Position numbers and translations under genes: made by a program. Source: Curvibacter sp. (GTDB lineage: Bacteria > Pseudomonadota > Gammaproteobacteria > Burkholderiales > Burkholderiaceae_C). From it: 59,205 nucleotides of DNA. Below are positions 21,085-27,367 of the stretch, piece by piece; positions within the stretch are counted from its first letter, which is position 1, and each line of letters begins with the position of its first letter. The stretch covers positions 1-59,205 of the forward strand of contig JAHRYV010000018.1 of NCBI GenBank assembly GCA_020621965.1, in the 5' to 3' direction. The notes under the pieces were generated by a model that was given only the letters and a program-made list of their open reading frames with translations, was not told the DNA's origin and ran no database searches.

Positions 21085-21112
21085 AGGACGAAATGTGACA
21101 CGTCCTTAGAAT
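21085..21112 (+). promoter_or_regulatory. Candidate promoter with overlapping palindrome upstream of the HNH-like gene
   Basis: TAGAAT at 21107-21112 is a five-of-six match to a -10 element. Directly in front, AGGACG (21085-21090) and CGTCCT (21101-21106) form an inverted repeat with a ten-base spacer, covering the space where the -35 element would lie (TAGGAC at 21084-21089, weak). A second hairpin, ATCCCC/GGGGAT around TTCTTT (21067-21084), lies just upstream. The arrangement fits an operator for a dimeric regulator. Bases 21013-21177 hold no gene. Confidence 0.4.
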
Positions 21113-21177
21113 TATCCACAAGCGGTTCGTACGTGAAGTCAAACGTTCAGTGGTATGAAAGAGCGGAGAGTGCGTGT

Positions 21178-22011
21178 ATGGCAAGAGATGATTTTCCTTC
21201 TGCAGTTAAGACCGCATTGAGAATGCGAGCAGCGCTGATCTGCTCCAATCCAGAGTGCCGCAAACAGACGGTCGCACCCTCTGAGTCGGATGATGACAAA
21301 TTTGTATGCATAGGGAAAGCCGCTCACATTAGCGCCGCTGCAGGGGGCGGCCCTAGATATGAGACGGGCATGTCCTCTGAAGAACGCAGCTCAATCTCGA
21401 ACGCAATCTATCTGTGCAGCGGCTGCGCCGATCTTATTGACAAGAACAACGGTCAAGACTTTAGTACCGCCACCTTGAGGCAGTGGAAAGCAGACCATGA
21501 ACAATGGATCGCCTCTAACCTCAATAAGAGAAGTGAAGGTGTAGGTGGCGATGGCGGCAGCGGCACCATCTTCGGGAATCGAGGTACCGTGATCGGCGGC
21601 AAAGGTGGGCGTGGTGGTATGGCCGGGGTCGGAGGAAAGGGTGGCAGTGGATTCATCCAGGGAGATGACGGCCTAATCATCGGCGGAGATGGAGGTAGCT
21701 GTGGCACTGCCGATGGACGAGGTGGGAGAGGTGCCAAGGGGCCGACAGAACGTCTTGGGTTCGACACCTCGCGGTGGGGTTATGGAAGGGGTGGTTCTGG
21801 CACAAATCATCCTGAATACGACCGCAGAATTAGGTTGCTCGCTCAGTTTCGATCTGAGTACCTAGTGAGATTTCCCACCGATGCGCCGTACATTGAGGCT
21901 GGCGCAGACGCTGTTCCAGTCGATTGGATTAACCAGCGTCTCGCTGAGAGCCAGGAATCATGGCGAATTGAATTGCGCGAAGGCCTCTACGTACTGCCTC
22001 CTCTTCTATGA
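21178..22011 (+). CDS. Unclassified protein: HNH-like zinc domain, Gly-rich repeats, C-terminal domain
   Basis: A 277-residue protein I cannot assign. Residues 1-115 resemble an HNH-nuclease-like zinc domain: CSNPEC (22-27), Cys44, AAHI (His50), GGGPRY, then SISNAIYLCSGCADLID with Asn75, Cys80 and Cys83. The His that usually follows the second CxxC is Ala84. Residues 121-190 are Gly-rich and hold two copies of a 22-residue unit (123-144 and 152-173; first copy begins GGDGGSGTIFGNRG). Residues 191-277 form a charged, apparently folded domain (HPEYDRRIRLLAQFRSEYLV, then VDWINQRL). The ATG at 21178 has GGAGAG eight bases upstream and is preferred to a GTG at 21133. G+C is 29/60 at 21181-21240 and 32/60 at 21361-21420, below its neighbours, which suggests transfer. 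Confidence 0.75.
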   Translation: MARDDFPSAVKTALRMRAALICSNPECRKQTVAPSESDDDKFVCIGKAAHISAAAGGGPRYETGMSSEERSSISNAIYLCSGCADLIDKNNGQDFSTATLRQWKADHEQWIASNLNKRSEGVGGDGGSGTIFGNRGTVIGGKGGRGGMAGVGGKGGSGFIQGDDGLIIGGDGGSCGTADGRGGRGAKGPTERLGFDTSRWGYGRGGSGTNHPEYDRRIRLLAQFRSEYLVRFPTDAPYIEAGADAVPVDWINQRLAESQESWRIELREGLYVLPPLL

Positions 22012-22093
22012 GGCTCCGTATTGCCACCTAACAGCTTGCTGCAGCGGATGGTCTTTTCGGGCTGCTACTGAGTACAGCCGTTGCATAAATCGA

Positions 22094-22115
22094 AAAACCC
22101 GGTATGCCGGGTTTT
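22094..22115. terminator. Bidirectional intrinsic terminator
   Basis: AAAACCCGG (22094-22102) and CCGGGTTTT (22107-22115) pair perfectly over 9 bp around TATG. The T-run on either strand makes it effective both for the HNH-like gene (plus strand) and for the ABC ATPase gene at 22141-22812 (minus strand), which converge here. Bases 22012-22093 show nothing else that I can support. Confidence 0.85.
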
Positions 22116-22140
22116 CCTCATTCAGCAAACAACCTACCAT

Positions 22141-22812
22141 TCACCCGCTCGCCCTCCCCGCCTCAATCGTGATCCTGCGCTCACACCTCTGCGCAATCCC
22201 CGTGTCATGCGTCACCAGCACCAGGGTCGTGCCCTGCTCGCGGTTCAGCGTGAACATCAGTTCCATTACGGTCTCACCCGTCGCATAGTCCAGGCTGCCC
22301 GTGGGCTCGTCGGCCAGCAGCACGGCCGGCTGCACCACGAAGGCGCGCGCCAGCGCCACACGCTGCTGCTCGCCGCCGGACAGCACCTTGGGGTAGTGGC
22401 CCAGGCGCTGGCCCAGGCCCACGCGGCCCAGCATCTCGGTGGCGGCCTTGCGGGCGTCCTTGCGGCCGGCCAGTTCCAGCGGCAGCATGACGTTTTCCAG
22501 CGCGCTCAGGTGGCCCAGCAGCTGGAAGCTCTGGAACACGAAACCCACCTTCTGCGCGCGCAGCGCGGCGCGCGCGTCCTCGTCCAGCGCGAACAAGTCC
22601 TGCCCGTCGAGCATGACGGTGCCGCGCGTGGGCGTGTCCAGCCCGGCCATGATGGACAGCAGGGTGCTCTTGCCCGAACCGGAGGCGCCGACGATGGCCA
22701 CCGCCTGGCGCGGCGGCACCTGGAAATCGATATCGCGCAAAATGTCGAGTGTGCCGGTCGAGTCGGTGACGGATTTGTAGACGTGCTCGACGGAAATGAT
22801 GGATACGGACAT
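22141..22812 (-). CDS. ybbA: ABC transporter ATP-binding protein (YbbA/LolD type)
   Basis: A 223-residue ATPase of the MacB/LolD/YbbA group. It has Walker A ([16 protein letters not shown]), the Q-loop ([11 protein letters not shown]), the ABC signature [14 protein letters not shown], Walker B (VLLADEPTG) and the H-loop (LVTHD). In many proteobacteria ybbA is divergent from tesA, as here, and is paired with a large permease gene (ybbP); no permease gene follows in this window, because the insertion with the HNH-like gene lies directly downstream. Its start codon (22812-22810) overlaps the internal tesA start codon on the other strand. Confidence 0.85.
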   Translation of the reverse strand: MSVSIISVEHVYKSVTDSTGTLDILRDIDFQVPPRQAVAIVGASGSGKSTLLSIMAGLDTPTRGTVMLDGQDLFALDEDARAALRAQKVGFVFQSFQLLGHLSALENVMLPLELAGRKDARKAATEMLGRVGLGQRLGHYPKVLSGGEQQRVALARAFVVQPAVLLADEPTGSLDYATGETVMELMFTLNREQGTTLVLVTHDTGIAQRCERRITIEAGRASG

Positions 22813-23458
22813 GAATTTTTCTTTCTTGCGTCGCTACTGTATCGCGGCCGGCCTGTTGGCCGCGGCCGTGGGGTTTCTGGGGCTGGCGCCGGCCCGCGCT
22901 GCCGAACGCACCGTGTTGGTGGTGGGCGATTCGCTGAGCGCCGAATACGGCCTGCCGCGCGGCAGTGGCTGGGTGACCCTGCTGGAGCAGCGGCTGGCGC
23001 GCGAGCGCAAGGGGCTGCGCGTGGTCAACGCCAGCATCAGCGGCGAGACCACCTTCGGCGGCCGCTCGCGCCTGCCGGCCCTGCTGGCGCAGCACCAGCC
23101 CGCCATCGTGATCATCGAACTCGGCGGCAACGACGCCCTGCGCGGCCTGGCGCTGGACGCCACCCGCGCCAACCTGGAGTGGATGACCCAGCAGGCCAAG
23201 AAGTCCGGCGCGCGCGTGCTGCTGCTGGGCATGGAGGTGCCGCCGAACTACGGCCCCGACTACACGCGCCGCTTCGCCGGCCTGTACCGCCAGGTCGCGC
23301 GCAGCGAGAAGACCGCCCTGGTGCCCTTTTTCCTCAGGGGCGTGGCCGACGGCCCCGAGCCCACGCGCTGGTTCCAGAGCGACCGCATCCACCCCAACAC
23401 CGAGGCCCAGCCCCTGATGCTGAACAACGTCTGGCCCGAGCTAAAAAAGATCCTGTAA
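22811..23458 (+). CDS. tesA: Arylesterase/acyl-CoA thioesterase TesA (GDSL family)
   Basis: Periplasmic multifunctional esterase, thioesterase I/lysophospholipase L1 type; 215 residues. A signal peptide ([20 protein letters not shown], cleavage after ARA) precedes the SGNH hydrolase core: block I VVGDSLSAEYGL with the nucleophile Ser, block II Gly (ASISGETTFGG), block III IELGGNDALRG and block V DRIHPNTEAQ with the catalytic Asp/His. ATG codons at 22796 and 22811 are both possible; the later one is listed because it gives a compact signal peptide. Either choice overlaps the divergent ybbA gene. The stop TAATG overlaps the mnmH start by one base. Confidence 0.88.
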   Translation: MNFSFLRRYCIAAGLLAAAVGFLGLAPARAAERTVLVVGDSLSAEYGLPRGSGWVTLLEQRLARERKGLRVVNASISGETTFGGRSRLPALLAQHQPAIVIIELGGNDALRGLALDATRANLEWMTQQAKKSGARVLLLGMEVPPNYGPDYTRRFAGLYRQVARSEKTALVPFFLRGVADGPEPTRWFQSDRIHPNTEAQPLMLNNVWPELKKIL

Positions 23459-24528
23459 TGCCCCTGGTCACCATCACCGCCGAAGAAGCCCTGCAGCGCC
23501 TGGACGACTTCGACACCATCATCGACGCCCGCAGCGAAGACGAATACGCCGAAGACCACCTGCCGGGCGCCGTGAACTGGCCCACGCTGGACAACCAGCA
23601 GCGGCACGACATCGGCACGCTCTACAAGCAGGTCAACGCCTTCGAGGCCAAGAAACGCGGCGGGGCGATTGCCGCGCGCAACATTGCGACCCATATCGAG
23701 CGCGAAGTGATCGATAAACCGAAGGACTGGAAACCCCTGACCTACTGCTGGCGCGGCGGCAAGCGCAGCGGCTCGCTGAGCCTGATCCTGAGCGAGATCG
23801 GTTTTCGGGTGACCCTCATCGACGGCGGCTACAAGGCCTTTCGCGCCGCGCTGCTGCTGGACATCCCGCGCCTGGCGCCGCAATTCGACTGGCGCGTGAT
23901 CTGCGGCACCACCGGCTCGGGCAAGACGCGCCTGCTGCAGGCCCTGCAGGCCGCCGGCGCCCAGGTGCTGGACCTGGAGGCCCTGGCCAACCACCGCAGC
24001 TCGGTGCTGGGCGCCATACCCGGCGTGGCCCAGCCCTCGCAAAAGCAGTTCGACACCCGCATCTGGGACGCGCTGCGCCGCTTCGATCCCCAGCGCCCGG
24101 TTTATGTGGAGAGCGAAAGCAAGAAGGTGGGCAACGTGGCCGTGCCCGGCACGTTGATCGAGGCCATACGCGCCGCGCCTTGCCTGAACCTGGTGCTGCC
24201 CGATGAGGAGCGCGTGGCCCTGCTGCTGGAGGACTACGACTTCTTCGTCCAGAACCCGGAAGCCTTCTGCGAACGGCTGGATGCGCTGACCGAACTCAAA
24301 GGCAAGCAGGTGGTGGACGGCTGGAAGCAGGCTGTGCGCAGCGGCCACATCGACAACGTGGTGCGCGACCTGCTGCTGAGCCACTACGACCCGGTCTACC
24401 TGCAGTCCATGGCGCGCAACTTCAAGCAGTTCGGCGCGGCGCGGGAAATCCGGCCGGCCGACCGCTCGGTGCCGGCCATGCGCGCGCTGGCCGAGCAGCT
24501 GCTGGCGGCCTCAGGCAACACTGAATAA
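23458..24528 (+). CDS. mnmH: tRNA 2-selenouridine synthase MnmH (SelU/YbbB)
   Basis: Converts 2-thiouridine at wobble position 34 of Lys, Glu and Gln tRNAs to 2-selenouridine through a geranylated intermediate, using selenophosphate. The 356-residue protein has an N-terminal rhodanese domain (about 1-120) with the catalytic Cys in TYCWRGGKRSGS and a C-terminal P-loop domain with CGTTGSGKTRLLQAL (about 145-160). Length is normal for the family. The start ATG overlaps the tesA stop (TAATG), so the pair is co-translated. The stop codon lies inside the left arm of the palindromic element at 24513-24675. Presence implies selenophosphate synthetase elsewhere in the genome. Confidence 0.92.
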   Translation: MPLVTITAEEALQRLDDFDTIIDARSEDEYAEDHLPGAVNWPTLDNQQRHDIGTLYKQVNAFEAKKRGGAIAARNIATHIEREVIDKPKDWKPLTYCWRGGKRSGSLSLILSEIGFRVTLIDGGYKAFRAALLLDIPRLAPQFDWRVICGTTGSGKTRLLQALQAAGAQVLDLEALANHRSSVLGAIPGVAQPSQKQFDTRIWDALRRFDPQRPVYVESESKKVGNVAVPGTLIEAIRAAPCLNLVLPDEERVALLLEDYDFFVQNPEAFCERLDALTELKGKQVVDGWKQAVRSGHIDNVVRDLLLSHYDPVYLQSMARNFKQFGAAREIRPADRSVPAMRALAEQLLAASGNTE

Positions 24529-24675
24529 GTCCTGGCGATGGGCTGCGCCCCGTGTCGGGATGGGATGCAAGGCGCAAACCACAGCCATAGCCTCAGCTAT
24601 GGCGAGGATTTGCAACGCCGCAGACCGCCCGAAACGGGGATGCAGCACGCGGCGGGGACTTGTTCAGTGTTGCCT
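24513..24675. repeat. Palindromic element A between mnmH and mgtE-like gene
   Basis: A nested quasi-palindrome filling the space between two convergent genes. Outer arms 24513-24532 (AGGCAACACTGAATAAGTCC) and 24656-24675 match as inverted repeats in 19 of 20 positions. Inside, CCCCGTGTCGGG and CCCGAAACGGGG pair with one mismatch. The core (24557-24629) is shared with element B: the 22 bases 24557-24578 are identical to 25814-25835, and 24602-24629 match 25858-25885 in 27 of 28. The apical hairpin is GCCATAGC/GCTATGGC (24584-24603). No open reading frame of note. The two neighbouring stop codons lie in the outer arms. Confidence 0.85.
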
Positions 24676-25696
24676 AAAGCACCACCGCGCTGACGATGAC
24701 GAAGTAGGTCAGCAGGCTCAGCAGGTCCTGGATGATGGTGGCCAGCGGGCCGCTGCCGTAGGCCGGATCGCTGCCCAGCCGCTCCAGCAGCCAGGGCAGC
24801 AGCAGGCCGATGGTGGTGGCGATGCAGCCGGCCGCGACCAGGGCCCCGGCCACGGCCAGCGCAAGGTGGACATCGCCGAAGACCAGCCAGACCCCCGGGA
24901 AAGTCAGACCGCCCAGCACCACCCCGATCAGCAGCCCGGTGCGCATCTCGCCGCCGACCAGGGCCGACAAGCGCGTATGGCTGAGCGAGAGGCCCCGCAC
25001 GGCCACGGCCTCGGTCTGGGTGCCGATGGCGTCGGCCAGATAGACCAGGCCGGGCACGAAAAAGGCGATCGCCGGGTGCAGCGCCAGCGCGCCCTCGAAG
25101 CGCGCCACGATGAAGGTGGCCAGCACGCTGCCGAGCAGGCCCAGCAGCAGCCAGGGCAGGCGGTGGCGCAGACGGCGCAGCGGGGGTTCCTCGATGGCCT
25201 CGCGCGCGCGCAGGTTTTCGCGTGTGATGCCGGCAAAGTGATGGATGTCTTCCACGTGCTCGCGGCGCAGGATGTGCAGCAGCGCCGTGGCGGGCACCAC
25301 CCCCAGCAGCCGGCCCCGGGCGTCGATGACCGGCATCGCGCTGAGCTTGTGGTGCAAGGCCAGCGAGGCCACCCGCTCCTGGTCGGTCCCGGTGTGGACC
25401 CGCGGGAAACCCGTGTGCGCGACACTGCCGATGCGTGTGTCCCGGGGCAGGGCCAGCAGTTCGGCCAGGGCCATGACCCCGACCAGGTGCTCCCGGGCGT
25501 CGAGCACGCAGACGATGTCGACACAGTCGTAGGGGTGAGCCAGCAGGTCGGTGATGACGTCCTGGGCCGTCTGCTCCGCGTGGGCCCGCGGCACGCCGGC
25601 GATCAGGTAGCGGCCGGCGGTTTCGTCATGGCGCGCCTCCTCGGGCGGACCGGGCTGGTCGGCCCCGCTCAGGCTGTTCTGGATGGCATCCGTCAT
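24674..25696 (-). CDS. MgtE-like divalent cation transporter lacking the N domain
   Basis: A 340-residue inner-membrane protein. A tandem CBS region (about 35-165, with HPYDCVDIVCVLDAREHLVG and LSAMPVIDARGRLLGVVP) is followed by a linker helix and five membrane helices. Recognisable MgtE pore elements are ADAIGTQTEAVAVRGLSL in the second helix and DPAYGSGPLATIIQDLLSLL in the fifth, with the pore-lining Asp. The superhelical N domain of about 130 residues that precedes the CBS pair in classical MgtE is absent. By family it moves Mg2+ or another divalent cation, gated by the CBS domains. The ATG at 25696 has AGGAGAC upstream. Its stop TAG lies in the right arm of element A. Confidence 0.82.
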   Translation of the reverse strand: MTDAIQNSLSGADQPGPPEEARHDETAGRYLIAGVPRAHAEQTAQDVITDLLAHPYDCVDIVCVLDAREHLVGVMALAELLALPRDTRIGSVAHTGFPRVHTGTDQERVASLALHHKLSAMPVIDARGRLLGVVPATALLHILRREHVEDIHHFAGITRENLRAREAIEEPPLRRLRHRLPWLLLGLLGSVLATFIVARFEGALALHPAIAFFVPGLVYLADAIGTQTEAVAVRGLSLSHTRLSALVGGEMRTGLLIGVVLGGLTFPGVWLVFGDVHLALAVAGALVAAGCIATTIGLLLPWLLERLGSDPAYGSGPLATIIQDLLSLLTYFVIVSAVVL

Positions 25697-25769
25697 CAGC
25701 GTCTCCTGCTTGTTGCACAAGGCGGGGCTTGCGCCCGCAACTGTCGATGCGACCCGCCGGCCCGCGCGC

Positions 25770-26038
25770 AGAGCCTGTTCACGGTCTCGCAGGGGCCGCG
25801 CAAGCGCCTTGCCGGGATGGGATGCAAGGCGCAAAACGAAGCCGGGCTCCATGCCCGGCGAGGCTTTGCAACGCCGCAGACCGCCTGGCAAGGTGCTTGC
25901 CCTTCGGGTTGGGATGAAATCGGGCGATTTGCCCACCAAATCCCTTGCATGGGCATGAGCCCATGCGGCGTGATCTTGGCGGCCAACTCATCCCGATTGC
26001 ATCCCAACGCGACCCCTGCGAGACCGTGAACAGGCTCT
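25770..26038. repeat. Palindromic element B with 31-bp terminal inverted repeats
   Basis: Occupies most of the 341-base gap between the mgtE-like start and the stop of the lipoprotein gene. Outer arms 25770-25800 and 26008-26038 are inverted repeats matching 30 of 31 (they begin AGAGCCTGTTCACGG). Two stem-loops lie inside. Arm 1 (25807-25893) is closed by CCTTGCC/GGCAAGG, carries the core shared with element A and has the apical hairpin GCCGGGC/GCCCGGC (25841-25859). Arm 2 (25909-26007) is closed by 16 bp with one mismatch (TTGGGATGAAATCGGG) and holds hairpins GATTTG/CAAATC and GCATGGGC/GCCCATGC (25947-25966). No target duplication is clear. Confidence 0.88.
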
Positions 26039-26682
26039 CAGGGCCGATGCGCCGGCCCCGCACAGTCCGTCCCCTGCCACCAGCCCTTGAGGTAGGCGCG
26101 GCGCAGCGTGCCGGCGCTGATGGCGGCGGCCACGGCGCTGGAATGGCGCTCGGCGCCGCTGAGCTTGCGCACCCAGCTGCGAAACGGCACCACGCCGTCG
26201 ACCACCGAACTCACAGTGTTCTTCACGGTGCCGACCGCGTACTGGCCGACGACGTCGGTCGCCTTCTCCATCAGGCCGGGATCGGCGGCCGGGGCGGCAA
26301 CGGCGTCGATGTCGGGGCCGAGCGCGGCGTCGAGCGCCTGCAATTCGGTCAGCAGCAGCGTGCAGGAGTGCCCAGCCGGCTCGGCATAGGGCCCCTTCTG
26401 GGCCCCCACCAGCACGGCGGGAATCTCGTTGTTCAGCAGGTTGAAGTCGTTCAGGGGCTGGGTCGCCACCTGGGTCAGGCCGCTGTTGGCCAGCAGCGTG
26501 GTGGTAGCCGCGACGGCGTCCGGGGCCTCGGCCGCCGCGGGCTCCGCAGGCGGTGGCGTCGTGGTGCAGGCGGCCGTCAGGAGAGCAACACCCAGGAGCA
26601 GGAGGAAAGGTGTGCGGCGCCGGCCGGGAGCCGACGGGTCGCCGTGCCCTGCCCGCCAGGCCGTGCCGCCAGCACCCGCCAT
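26038..26682 (-). CDS. Putative lipoprotein of unknown function
   Basis: A 214-residue protein not recognised as a named family. Residues 1-38 form a basic, then hydrophobic export signal (RRRTPFLLLLGVALLTAAC) ending in a lipobox with Cys39, so the mature protein is probably a lipid-anchored periplasmic protein. A low-complexity TTTPPPAEPAAAEAP spacer follows, then a helical region of about 160 residues with one later Cys (HSCTLLLTELQAL) and another near the end (GTDCAGP). The ATG at 26682 lies one base after the stop of the small upstream gene. The stop codon TGA coincides with the outer end of element B, so the C-terminus may have been altered by that element. Confidence 0.6.
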   Translation of the reverse strand: MAGAGGTAWRAGHGDPSAPGRRRTPFLLLLGVALLTAACTTTPPPAEPAAAEAPDAVAATTTLLANSGLTQVATQPLNDFNLLNNEIPAVLVGAQKGPYAEPAGHSCTLLLTELQALDAALGPDIDAVAAPAADPGLMEKATDVVGQYAVGTVKNTVSSVVDGVVPFRSWVRKLSGAERHSSAVAAAISAGTLRRAYLKGWWQGTDCAGPAHRP

Positions 26683-26683
26683 T

Positions 26684-26875
26684 TCAGGGCTGCGCGTCCG
26701 GACTACCGGCCGCCGGTGCAGCGGGCGGGGCTTCGGCCTCGTCCGCAGGCGCCGTTGTGTCGTCGGGGTGGCCACCGGCCTTGCGCTGCGCCTTTTCCTT
26801 CAGCTTCTCTTCCTTCTTGCGCTTCTTGGCCAGCTCTTTCTGGCGTTTTTCGTATCCGTAATTGGGTGTTGCCAC
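26684..26875 (-). CDS. Small basic/acidic coiled protein, conserved in Burkholderiales
   Basis: A 63-residue protein with a conserved-looking N-terminus (MATPNYGYEKRQKELAKKRK), a Lys/Glu-rich helix to about residue 32, and an Ala/Pro/Asp tail. I have an impression of similar small unknown proteins in Burkholderiales. No enzyme motif is present; the charge pattern suggests nucleic-acid or membrane-surface contact, which is inference only. The start codon is GTG at 26875; no ATG is available. It sits directly before the lipoprotein gene and probably shares its message. Confidence 0.6.
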   Translation of the reverse strand: MATPNYGYEKRQKELAKKRKKEEKLKEKAQRKAGGHPDDTTAPADEAEAPPAAPAAGSPDAQP

Positions 26876-26964
26876 GGCGTGTACTCGACTTTCAAATAGA
26901 TGCGGACACTCTAGCAGTTCGCGACGCGAACTTCCATCACCACTGAAATATACCTGCCGCCTCG

Positions 26965-27315
26965 CTAGAGCAGTTCGATGCCGAACCGCCGCAGCGCCAG
27001 GGCCAGCAGGCCGAAGCAGGCCACGGTGATGAGCACGCAGGCCAGCAGCGTGGGCCAGAAGCCCAGGCGCTGCAGCAGGGCCGGGAAGACCAGGAACATG
27101 GGCAGCGTGGGCAGCACGTACCAGAAGGTGTACCAGGCGTGGTTGGCGATCTTCTCGGCCGGCTGCTTTTCCACGTAGAGCCAGATCAGCGTCAGCACCG
27201 TGACCAGCGGCAGCGCCGCGATCAGGCCGCCGAGCTTGTCGCTGCGCTTGGCCGCCTCGGACACCAGCACCACCATGGCGGCAGTCAGCAGGTATTTGGT
27301 GATGAGCCAGGTCAT
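26965..27315 (-). CDS. DUF3147-type small membrane protein
   Basis: A 116-residue protein with four membrane helices (about 5-20, 33-47, 63-82 and 86-107). The segment SDKLGGLIAALPLVTVLTLIW resembles DUF3147 proteins, which have no known function. The order of helices is regular and there are no charged pockets that would suggest an enzyme. A gap of 52 bases follows the flavin reductase gene upstream on the same strand. Bases 26876-26964 between this stop and the next gene show no clear structure. Confidence 0.7.
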   Translation of the reverse strand: MTWLITKYLLTAAMVVLVSEAAKRSDKLGGLIAALPLVTVLTLIWLYVEKQPAEKIANHAWYTFWYVLPTLPMFLVFPALLQRLGFWPTLLACVLITVACFGLLALALRRFGIELL

Positions 27316-27367
27316 GAAGGATATGCGGTGGGTGTGGGGCCGACTATAGCCCGGTGGGCAGGTGGCC

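Noticed and set aside
22026-22120. Possible integron attC site behind the HNH-like gene (ACCTAAC at 22026-22032 matches RYYYAAC)
   Set aside because: No matching GTTRRRY core lies at a suitable distance and no integrase or other cassette is present.
22081-23457. Long open frame running into mnmH from upstream
   Set aside because: The upstream part overlaps ybbA and tesA and has no family resemblance; MnmH begins at 23458.
25683-26010. Several short open frames within element B on both strands
   Set aside because: They follow from the palindromic, high-G+C sequence; none has a ribosome site or a recognisable protein.
25697-26037. A magnesium riboswitch (M-box) in the mgtE-like leader
   Set aside because: The region is filled by the palindromic element, whose core also occurs downstream of the gene; no M-box features were recognised.
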